DNA from: Deltaproteobacteria bacterium | GTDB lineage: Bacteria > Myxococcota_A > Polyangia > Palsa-1104 > JAEUJZ01 | NCBI GenBank assembly: GCA_017990795.1 | Contig: JAGNNG010000173.1 | Location: 1-5,210, forward strand | Length of the DNA: 5,210 bases | Direction: 5' to 3' | Shown: piece after piece, positions 1 through 5,210 of the stretch | Position numbering within the stretch: position 1 is the first letter of the stretch | Layout of the letters: every line of letters starts with the position of its first letter | Made by a program: the position numbers and the translations under genes | The notes under the pieces: generated by a model | Databases searched by the model: none | What the model saw: the letters and a program-made list of their open reading frames with translations, nothing else | Told to the model about the DNA's origin: nothing

Positions 1-560
1 CGCAGGAAGCGCGCGTAGGGCTTTAGCGACAGCACGCCGCCGGGCGTGGCGGCTAGCAGCTCACTGGGGATGTCACCGGGGCTGATGCGACCCGACAGCA
101 CGCGATACAACGAGCGCAGGGCGACCCCGCCTAACGTGAGGCCGATACGGGTGGCACGCAGGGGCTCAAACTTAAACAGGTCGGTGCGCTGGTGGGGCAC
201 CAAGTAGCGGTCTGCCGGGTCACCCAGGACCGCGCGCGCCAGCCGCCGGGGCGAGATGCCTGCGCACAGCATGGTGGCGACAAACGACCCCGCCGAGATG
301 CCGACGTAGATGTCAAAGCTGGTGCTCGATAGGCCGCTGCCGCCGGGGCGAGGCTGGCTGGTGGCGTCCAGGTAGTCGTCCATGGCCGCCAGCGCGCCTA
401 GCTCGTACATCGCGCCGGTGATGCCGCCGCCGCACAGCACCACTGCGCGCTTGCCACCGGGAGGCTCACTGCCAGCAGCGTGAGAGGGCGCGGAAGCCTG
501 CGAAGCCGGAATGGGGGCCGAATCGGATGCCGATGTCGATGACGAACTGCTCTTGCTCAT
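1..560 (-). CDS. Patatin-like phospholipase, N-terminal part (runs off the left edge)
   Basis: The ATG on the minus strand begins at 560. A GAGGG stretch a few bases upstream serves as ribosome binding site. The frame stays open for 186 codons to the window edge, so the C-terminus is missing. After a Ser/Ala/Pro-rich tail of about 36 residues that looks disordered, the patatin fold begins. Beta strand RAVVLCGGGITG (38-49) carries the oxyanion-hole glycines, and VGISAG (86-91) is the nucleophile elbow G-x-S-x-G with Ser89. Patatins are Ser/Asp-dyad lipid acyl hydrolases; the catalytic Asp (D-G-[GA]) must lie beyond the edge. The usual Arg/Lys of the G-G-G-x-R-G loop is Thr48 here. MYELGALAAMDDYL continues the helix after the loop, as in bacterial patatins. 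I see no signal peptide, so it is probably cytoplasmic or delivered by another route. The family call is firm; substrate and role are unknown. It is transcribed divergently from the next gene. Confidence 0.9.
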   Translation of the reverse strand, partial: MSKSSSSSTSASDSAPIPASQASAPSHAAGSEPPGGKRAVVLCGGGITGAMYELGALAAMDDYLDATSQPRPGGSGLSSTSFDIYVGISAGSFVATMLCAGISPRRLARAVLGDPADRYLVPHQRTDLFKFEPLRATRIGLTLGGVALRSLYRVLSGRISPGDIPSELLAATPGGVLSLKPYARFL

Positions 561-702
561 AAGACCCTCAGGCAGTGGCCGGTGACGATGCGTAGTTGGC
601 GCTGCTAAAAATCGTACCACGCGGCGCGTGCTGTCGGCCAAGGCCAAACCCAAGCGACGCCCTTGACGAAAAATCTGGAGTCACGCGTGATGAAGGGTAG
701 GC
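561..702. other. Divergent intergenic region between the patatin and C11 genes
   Basis: This 142-nt spacer separates two divergently transcribed genes, so it should hold the promoters of both. The left end carries the patatin ribosome binding site on the minus strand. The right end carries an AAGGG (693-697) placed 5 nt before the C11 ATG. A perfect 5-bp dyad, CACGC-GGC-GCGTG, sits at 618-630. A TTGACG at 663-668 resembles a -35 box for the rightward gene, but I find no good -10 at the right distance before the ribosome binding site. Confidence 0.6.
611..641 (-). promoter_or_regulatory. Possible leftward promoter of the patatin gene
   Basis: On the minus strand TTGGCC (641-636) and TACGAT (616-611) match the -35 and -10 consensus at 4 of 6 positions each. 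TGG lies directly before the -10 as in extended -10 promoters. The spacer is 19 nt, longer than the usual 17. The dyad at 618-630 falls inside the spacer. This is a reading by eye in GC-rich DNA; such matches arise by chance. Confidence 0.25.
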
Positions 703-2808
703 ATGCTGCACGCAAAGGCTCTGCTAGGAATGGCCTTGGCCCTGCTGGTCGGTATAAGCCTGGGTGCGACAGGCAGCGCTCGGGCTCAGTCCGCGCCAGC
801 GGTGGCATCCCCAACAAAGTCAGCGCCAGCGTCTGAGATTGCGCTGCTGATCTACCTGGCTGGCGACGAAGCCGACGTCCAGCAGGCGGTGCAGTCAAGC
901 CTGCAGCTGATTGGCAAGGTGGCCACGGCGCGCAGTCACTCGACCCGAGTCATCGTGGCCCACGACGCGCTGGGCGTAGACCCCAACTATCGCTATGTGC
1001 TGGATCAAGACTCCGCGCAAGCCACGACGCTGGTGCCGGTGCCGGAAGCGACCATCCGGCGCACCGACCCGAGCTTTCACTACGGCGAGAAAGACTCGGG
1101 CGACCCGCGCACGCTGCAGCAGTTTCTGCGCTGGGCGGTGCGCGCCTACCCGGCACAGCACTATGTGCTGGTGCTCTCGGGCCACAGCTGGGGCGTCCAG
1201 GGCTACATGCAGGACTTTTTTTACGAAGGCAAAAAGCACAAGCGCTCGACGATCATCAAAAACTACGAGCTGCGCCGCATCATGGAGGAGCTGTACCGCG
1301 AGGAGCGCGCAAACATCCCCGAGGGCAGCTTCGACGCGCTGTACATCGACGGCTGCAACGCCGGCCTGCTAGAGATCGCGCTGGAGATCAAAGACGTCTT
1401 TCGCTACTTCGGTAGCTCTAGCGTGGAGACTCCGTATTACGGGCTGCCGTATGACAAGGTGCTGCTGCCCTTTGTTGCGGAGGCGGACGCGCTGCCCAAA
1501 GGGGATGCGGCGGCGACGCACCGACTGCTGGAAGAGGGGCTGCTAAAGCGCATCACGCAGCTTTATGTACGCGACCACATCCCCGGCGGCCAGATGGCGC
1601 TGCAAGAGGCGGAGTACACGCCGATTGACACCTTTGCCCTGCGTACCTCGGGACTGACGGCGGTCGCTGATGCGCTGCGTGGGCTTATGCAGGCGCTGAC
1701 GCCGACCTCCCTGCCCGCGGAGTATCGGCAAGGTCAGCTGCAGACGCTGGAACGGCTGGTGGATGCCGACGGCAACGCCGACCTGCTGGCCCTGTCGCAA
1801 GCGCTAACAGAGCTGCTGGGCCAGCGCTACAACGCCACGCACGAGGAGCACTGGCTTTTGGCGCAGAAGCAAGCCGAGGCGCTGACCCGCAGCCTTGGCT
1901 ACCACACCGCCGAACGGGCGACGGCTCCGATCGCGCTGCAGCATCCCACGGCCCAGGGCGCTTGGGTTCACGTAGAGGTGGACCCGCTAGAGCCCAGCGC
2001 AGAGAAGGCGCTGTGCAATGCCCTGCGCGTGCTGGCGATGCAAAACCGCCACCTGCCCGGCTACCTGCCGACTTTTTCCGATCCCAAGACGCCGCAGATT
2101 TTGGCAAACGACCTGGCCTGTGACTCTCGTCCGTCGACGCTGCGGCTGCCGGAAATGGTGAACGCCGCGCCGATTACGCGCCTGTTTAACGTCACGCTGA
2201 CCTGGCCCAAGGGCGTGGCGGCCCGCTACACCGGAGAGCTTTTGCCAAGTACGGCGCGCCCGCTGGTGCCGCGAAAGCGCACGCTGTCGTTGTGGTTTCC
2301 ACGCCAAACGGCAACCGCGCCCTTGTCGCTAAGCCCGGTGCTCAGCCTGCCCGGAGCGAGGACGCTGCGCATCGAGTACGTAAGCGGCCTGCAAGGTTCG
2401 ACTCCGCAGGATCACAGCAAGGAAGTACTGCAGACGGTGATCCAGGACTGCCCGCTGTACACCGAGCAGCTGCAGGCCGCAGCGCCACCATCGCCCGCCA
2501 CCTTGCCGCAAGAGCTTTACATCGCCGAGGCGCACTCTGCTGGCACCGTGTTTAAGCAAGGCCTGGGCATCTACTTCCGCCCGACGTTTTCAAAGCCCGT
2601 GCTGCGCTACATGCAAGGCCGAGCCCCGGTAGAGCAGCGCGAGCCCAGCCCGTATGGCGTAAGCATCGAGGCCTACCTAGCTGGGCTGCAGCGTCTGCGG
2701 CGACTGAACGCTCCCGTTTATTTTGGCGCTGACTTTTACCGGCTGCACCGCCTGACCGCGACGGGTTGGCCAGACTTTTTGTTTGGGCCGCCCGCTAAGC
2801 GCCATTAG
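703..2808 (+). CDS. Secreted clostripain-like (family C11) cysteine peptidase
   Basis: The 701-aa product starts at an ATG with AAGGG 5 nt upstream. Residues 1-28 form a Sec signal peptide: Lys5, a hydrophobic stretch LLGMALALLVGISL, and a likely cut after ARA (26-28). An Ala/Ser/Pro linker follows. The C11 domain begins with IALLIYLAGDEADVQQAV (46-63). HYVLVLSGHSWG (153-164) places the catalytic His at 161, and FDALYIDGCNAG (210-221) places the nucleophile Cys at 218. The stretch through VETPYYGLPYD (241-251) matches the conserved segment after the Cys. The C-terminus keeps family features, GLGIYFRP (620-627) and TGWPDFLF (687-694). C11 enzymes are clan CD endopeptidases that cut after Arg or Lys. 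Here the residue after the His is Ser, where clostripain relatives usually have Gly. A Lys/Arg cluster (177-181) lies between His and Cys. The middle (about 330-600) I cannot assign. It probably acts in the periplasm or outside, in an operon with the M20 gene 43 nt downstream. Confidence 0.88.
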   Translation: MLHAKALLGMALALLVGISLGATGSARAQSAPAVASPTKSAPASEIALLIYLAGDEADVQQAVQSSLQLIGKVATARSHSTRVIVAHDALGVDPNYRYVLDQDSAQATTLVPVPEATIRRTDPSFHYGEKDSGDPRTLQQFLRWAVRAYPAQHYVLVLSGHSWGVQGYMQDFFYEGKKHKRSTIIKNYELRRIMEELYREERANIPEGSFDALYIDGCNAGLLEIALEIKDVFRYFGSSSVETPYYGLPYDKVLLPFVAEADALPKGDAAATHRLLEEGLLKRITQLYVRDHIPGGQMALQEAEYTPIDTFALRTSGLTAVADALRGLMQALTPTSLPAEYRQGQLQTLERLVDADGNADLLALSQALTELLGQRYNATHEEHWLLAQKQAEALTRSLGYHTAERATAPIALQHPTAQGAWVHVEVDPLEPSAEKALCNALRVLAMQNRHLPGYLPTFSDPKTPQILANDLACDSRPSTLRLPEMVNAAPITRLFNVTLTWPKGVAARYTGELLPSTARPLVPRKRTLSLWFPRQTATAPLSLSPVLSLPGARTLRIEYVSGLQGSTPQDHSKEVLQTVIQDCPLYTEQLQAAAPPSPATLPQELYIAEAHSAGTVFKQGLGIYFRPTFSKPVLRYMQGRAPVEQREPSPYGVSIEAYLAGLQRLRRLNAPVYFGADFYRLHRLTATGWPDFLFGPPAKRH

Positions 2809-2810
2809 TC

Positions 2811-2837
2811 GGCAAGTCCAAGGCGGTGCCGCTTGCC
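2811..2837 (+). repeat. Inverted repeat in the C11-M20 gap
   Basis: GGCAAG (2811-2816) and CTTGCC (2832-2837) can pair as a 6-bp stem. The 15-nt loop itself contains a small GGC/GCC pair. It begins just after the C11 stop and ends 5 nt before the ribosome binding site of the next gene. There is no T-run after it, so it does not look like an intrinsic terminator. It could affect translation or stability of the downstream part of the message, or be chance. Confidence 0.35.
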
Positions 2838-2842
2838 CAACT

Positions 2843-2847
2843 GGAAG
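2843..2847 (+). promoter_or_regulatory. Ribosome binding site deciding the M20 gene start
   Basis: GGAAG lies 4 nt before the ATG at 2852. The frame is open upstream to a TTG at 2783, inside the C11 gene. The ATG at 2852 is preferred because it puts the twin-arginine motif at residues 5-6, as expected for a Tat signal. The spacing is slightly short, so initiation may be modest. Confidence 0.55.
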
Positions 2848-2851
2848 CACC

Positions 2852-4375
2852 ATGACCGTCAGTCGTCGTCACTTTGTGCAGGGGCTCACCGGCCTGCTTG
2901 CTCACGAAGCCTCTGCGGCACTGGCGAAGCCGCCCCTCCATCCCGCAGGATCCCCGCTTAACGCCATCTACGACCAGATCCTGCGCCATCACGCCGAAGC
3001 GACCTCGCGCCTGCAGACCTGGATTCGTCAGCCCTCGGTAAACGCGGAGGGCCTGGGCATGACCGAAGGCTGCGAGCTGCTGCTGCGGATGTGTCGCGAG
3101 GCGGGCTTTGACTCGGTGCAAAAAGTGGCGACGCCGGGCGCCCCCGCCGTGTTTGCCCAGCTGCACGCTGGAGCCCCACGCACGCTGGCCGTGTATTTCA
3201 TGTACGACGTCAAGCAAGCTAACCCTCAGGAGTGGTCCTCGCCGCCCTTTGCCGGTGCGCTGGTGACGGTGCCAGGGGTGGGCAAGGTGGTGATGGGTCG
3301 CGGCGCCCTGAATCAAAAGGGCCCGCAGTTGGCGCTGCTGGCGGCGCTACACGCCATTCGCGCCGCCGGACAGAAGCTGCCCGTAAACCTGGTGCTGATT
3401 GCGGAGGGCGAAGAAGAAGACGGCTCGATGCACCTGCCGCAGGTGGTGCGCCGCCCCGAGATTACCCAGGCCCTGCTGGGCTGTCAGGGTCTGCTGCTGG
3501 CAGGGGCCGACCAGGAGCTAGACGGCGGCGTCGAAATCGCGCTGGGCGCCAAGGGCTGCTTGGAAGTGGAGCTTATCGCCAGTGGCCAGCGCTGGCAGCG
3601 AGGGCCGCGCGACCGCGACATTCACTCAGCAGCGGCGCCGATGGTAGACAGCCCGGTGTGGCACTTGGTGCAAGCGCTGGGGACGCTGGTGACGCCCGAC
3701 GGCAACGATGTTGCAATCGCGGGAGTCGAAGCCATGGTGCGACCGCTGACGGCGCGCGACCGGGCCATGCTCGCAGACAAGGCCAAGCGCACCGACGAGC
3801 AGGCCCTAAAAGACGAGCTGTCGGTGTCGCGCTGGGCACGCGACCTGCCGTATCAGCAGAGCCTCGAGCGTCTGGCGGGAAGACCCTCGATCAACATCCA
3901 GGGCATCGTCGCTGGCTATGGCGGTCCGGGGGGCAAGACCATCTTGCCGCATCAAGCGCTGGCCAAGCTGGACCTGCGGCTGGTGCCCGACATGAAAGGC
4001 AAAGCCACGCTGCAGGCCCTGCGCAGCCACCTGGCCGCGCGCGGCTTTGCCGATATCGAGGTTCGCGAGCTATCAAGCTACGACCCGACGACGACTGCAG
4101 CCGACTCGCGCATCGTGCAGGCAGCGCTGCGGGTCTACCGCAGTTATGGCATCGAGCCGATCTTGTCACCGCGCGCCGATAGCTCCTGGCCGGGCTACTT
4201 GTTTACCGAGGCTCCGCTGAACCTGCCCGCGATCGAATTTGGCCTGGGCTACGGCCAGGGAGAGCACAGCAGAGACGAGTACTACTTGGTGGACTCAGCG
4301 ACCCCCAAGGTCATGGGCCTGGCCGGCGCGGTGCGCTCGTTTGTCGACTTTCTGTACACCTTCGCTGCGGTGTAG
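2852..4375 (+). CDS. Tat-exported M20-family metallopeptidase-like protein with altered metal ligands
   Basis: The 507-aa product starts with a twin-arginine signal, SRRHFVQ (4-10), a short hydrophobic part and a possible cut after ALA (23-25). The rest follows the M20 family (carnosinase, DapE, ArgE, CPG2 type). Segments recognisable by comparison with carnosinase are AVYFMYDVKQ (113-122), GRGALNQKGP (149-158), AEGEEEDGS (184-192), DIHSA (256-260), NIQGIVAGYGGPGGKT (348-363), RLVPD (376-380) and GEHSRDE (470-476). The catalytic/metal Glu pair (188-189), His258, His472 and a candidate Asp220 are kept. Met117 stands where the metal-binding His of H-x-D is expected, and Asn154 replaces the bridging Asp; Asp119 of that motif remains. 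M20 enzymes hydrolyse dipeptides or N-acyl amino acids with two metal ions. Here activity may be changed or lost. It probably forms an operon with the C11 gene. The family is sure; catalysis and substrate are open. Confidence 0.9.
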   Translation: MTVSRRHFVQGLTGLLAHEASAALAKPPLHPAGSPLNAIYDQILRHHAEATSRLQTWIRQPSVNAEGLGMTEGCELLLRMCREAGFDSVQKVATPGAPAVFAQLHAGAPRTLAVYFMYDVKQANPQEWSSPPFAGALVTVPGVGKVVMGRGALNQKGPQLALLAALHAIRAAGQKLPVNLVLIAEGEEEDGSMHLPQVVRRPEITQALLGCQGLLLAGADQELDGGVEIALGAKGCLEVELIASGQRWQRGPRDRDIHSAAAPMVDSPVWHLVQALGTLVTPDGNDVAIAGVEAMVRPLTARDRAMLADKAKRTDEQALKDELSVSRWARDLPYQQSLERLAGRPSINIQGIVAGYGGPGGKTILPHQALAKLDLRLVPDMKGKATLQALRSHLAARGFADIEVRELSSYDPTTTAADSRIVQAALRVYRSYGIEPILSPRADSSWPGYLFTEAPLNLPAIEFGLGYGQGEHSRDEYYLVDSATPKVMGLAGAVRSFVDFLYTFAAV

Positions 4376-4452
4376 GTGTCGTCGGTACCATCCGATCTGG
4401 TTGGGCCCAGCAGGCCTCAGACTGGCGCTAAAGACGGCGGAGCGCACGACGG

Positions 4453-4482
4453 TTGACACATCCCCCGCTGGGGCAAAATACT
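4453..4482 (+). promoter_or_regulatory. Possible sigma70-type promoter for the PilZ gene
   Basis: A perfect TTGACA (4453-4458) is followed after 18 nt by AATACT (4477-4482), which matches TATAAT at 4 of 6 positions. A start of transcription about 7 nt further on would fall at or next to the GTG at 4489, giving a message with almost no leader. The match is by eye only. Confidence 0.4.
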
Positions 4483-4487
4483 GTCAA
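4453..4487 (+). repeat. Inverted repeat TTGACA / TGTCAA over the promoter
   Basis: TTGACA (4453-4458) and TGTCAA (4482-4487) are perfect inverted arms separated by 23 nt. Between them lies a second dyad, CCCC-GCT-GGGG (4463-4473), with nearly the same centre. The left arm coincides with the -35 box, and the right arm lies between the -10 and the proposed start codon. It could be an operator or an mRNA hairpin, but arms of this size also occur by chance. Confidence 0.35.
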
Positions 4488-4488
4488 G

Positions 4489-5210
4489 GTGAGCATAGAA
4501 CAACCTGCGCCCGTGTCGTCTCTGCTGGCAGTGGCCGCTGCTCCGAAGGCCGAGGTGACGGTCGCGCTTAGGCTGCACCTGGAATACCCGTCGGTCCAGG
4601 CGTTTATCCAAAGCTACGCAGTCAACCTGTCGGCGCAAGGCATGTTCTGGCCCTCGACCACGCCGCTACAACCCGGCGAGCGACTGCGCTTTGAGGTCGT
4701 GCTGGCCGATGCGCTGCCAGTGCTACGTGGCGAGGCCGAGGTGCGCTGGACCGAGCAGAGCCCGACGCTGCAAGGCATGGGCGTACGCTTTGTGCGCCTA
4801 GATGCCCAAAGCCAGGAGCTGCTAACGCAAGCACTGACCTGGAAGGCTGAGCACCCCGAGGCTTGCTACCAAGCAGCGCCAGACCCGTTTGCGGCACCGT
4901 TTGTGGCGGCACCAGCAGCAACGGCACGTGCGGAGAGCCAGCAGACAACAACGGCCCCAGCAGCAGCAACTCCAACGCCTGCGCCCCTGGCCGTGGCTGT
5001 GGTTGCAGCCCCGGTTCCAGCCACGGAGTCTGCGGTCACCCCAGCCGGTGCGACCCCTGAACCGCCGCACCTGGAGCTCGCGGAGCCACCACCAGCAGCT
5101 TCTGCGATAACGCCCAATCTGTCCTATTCACCGCCGAGCTCGATGCAGACGCCGATTGGCGGGAGCGCTGCTGTGGCCCCGACTCCGCCAGCAGCTGCGG
5201 CAGCGCCACC
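4489..5210 (+). CDS. PilZ-domain protein with long Ala/Pro-rich tail, N-terminal part (runs off the right edge)
   Basis: The frame is open for 240 codons to the window edge. Residues about 20-120 look like a PilZ domain of the myxobacterial type (TIGR02266-like): LRLHLEYPSVQAFIQSYAVN, then NLSAQGMFW (47-54), PLQPGERLRFEV (59-70) and GMGVRFVRLD (96-105). PilZ domains often bind cyclic di-GMP through an R-x-x-x-R and a [DN]-x-S-x-x-G motif. The second is present (Asn47, Ser49, Gly52 region), but no R-x-x-x-R precedes it. Binding is therefore doubtful, and it may be a protein-interaction module. From about residue 128 the chain is Ala/Pro/Thr-rich and probably a flexible linker to an unseen domain. 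The start is uncertain. GTG 4489 has no clear ribosome binding site but fits the promoter. An in-frame TTG at 4453 has GGAG 10 nt upstream (4439-4442) and would add 12 residues. A TAA at 4429 closes the frame. I see no signal peptide; it is probably cytoplasmic. Confidence 0.8.
   Translation, partial: MSIEQPAPVSSLLAVAAAPKAEVTVALRLHLEYPSVQAFIQSYAVNLSAQGMFWPSTTPLQPGERLRFEVVLADALPVLRGEAEVRWTEQSPTLQGMGVRFVRLDAQSQELLTQALTWKAEHPEACYQAAPDPFAAPFVAAPAATARAESQQTTTAPAAATPTPAPLAVAVVAAPVPATESAVTPAGATPEPPHLELAEPPPAASAITPNLSYSPPSSMQTPIGGSAAVAPTPPAAAAAP
4870..5210 (+). other. Low-complexity Ala/Pro/Thr-rich coding segment
   Basis: This is the tail of the PilZ-domain protein from about residue 128 onward. 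It is dominated by Ala, Pro, Thr and Val, with repeated GCA/CCA/CAG-type codons such as those near 4910-4975. There is no regular repeat unit. The composition fits an extended linker. On DNA level the same bias makes several false open frames on both strands. Confidence 0.65.

Larger units (their letters stand above)
4376..4488. other. Intergenic gap between the M20 and PilZ genes
   Basis: This 113-nt stretch has no gene. It holds a perfect 8-bp palindrome TGGGCCCA (4402-4409) and, at its right end, a promoter-like TTGACA inside a dyad. No hairpin followed by a T-run is visible, so no intrinsic terminator can be called for the upstream pair. Confidence 0.6.

Noticed and set aside
131..316. 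61-codon minus-strand open frame within the patatin region
   Set aside because: Frame-shifted relative to the patatin frame that carries GGGITG and GISAG; no features of its own.
663..691. TTGACG as -35 of a promoter for the C11 gene
   Set aside because: The best -10 at 17 nt (CGTGAT) matches only 3 of 6, and transcription would begin too close to the ribosome binding site.
895..1239. Minus-strand open frames opposite the C11 gene (also 605-898 and 1685-2107)
   Set aside because: No recognisable domain, and they overlap a gene with signal peptide and catalytic motifs. They are antisense shadows.
2783..2851. Upstream TTG start for the M20 gene, overlapping the end of the C11 gene and adding 23 residues
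   Set aside because: It would bury the twin-arginine motif about 28 residues into the protein, while the ATG at 2852 has a GGAAG in front and gives a normal Tat signal.
3232..4182. 316-codon open frame on the + strand inside the M20 gene
   Set aside because: Its translation is Arg/Gly/Ala-rich with no fold motif, typical of a shifted frame in GC-rich DNA; the M20 frame has family motifs throughout.
4397..4410. CTGG...CCAG hairpin after the M20 gene as a terminator
   Set aside because: Short stem and no T-run after it.
4622..5117. Several open frames on both strands over the PilZ gene tail
   Set aside because: They come from the skewed Ala/Pro codon composition; only the PilZ frame has a recognisable domain and runs through the region.

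Overview
This GC-rich window (about 60-65 % G+C by eye) comes from a bacterium. It holds four protein genes and no RNA gene, mobile element or CRISPR array. The best lineage hint is the last gene. Its N-terminal domain looks like the PilZ variant common in Myxococcota/'Deltaproteobacteria', followed by a long Ala/Pro/Thr-rich tail. The GGGITG-type patatin and the exported hydrolases fit that group, but this is an inference from style, not a taxonomic identification.

Layout. Positions 1-560 (minus strand) hold the first 186 codons of a patatin-like phospholipase that runs off the left edge. A 142-nt divergent intergenic region (561-702) follows. Positions 703-2808 (+) encode a secreted clostripain-like (family C11) cysteine peptidase with a Sec-type signal peptide, His161 and Cys218. 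After a 43-nt gap, 2852-4375 (+) encodes a twin-arginine-exported protein of the M20 metallopeptidase family. A 113-nt gap with a possible promoter and a dyad leads to the PilZ-domain gene (4489 to beyond 5210, +), which runs off the right edge.

How the genes may work together. The C11 and M20 genes are co-directional, closely spaced and both exported, so they probably form an operon: an endopeptidase, plus an M20-fold protein that might trim peptides or bind them. The most unusual point is in the M20 protein. The histidine of the H-x-D metal motif is Met, and the bridging aspartate of the D-[DN]-K-G motif is Asn, while the Glu-Glu pair and the later histidines are intact. Either the site has been remodelled or the protein is no longer a standard di-metal peptidase. 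The C11 protein also carries a Lys/Arg cluster where the family can self-cleave. The patatin and PilZ genes flank this pair with no clear functional link.
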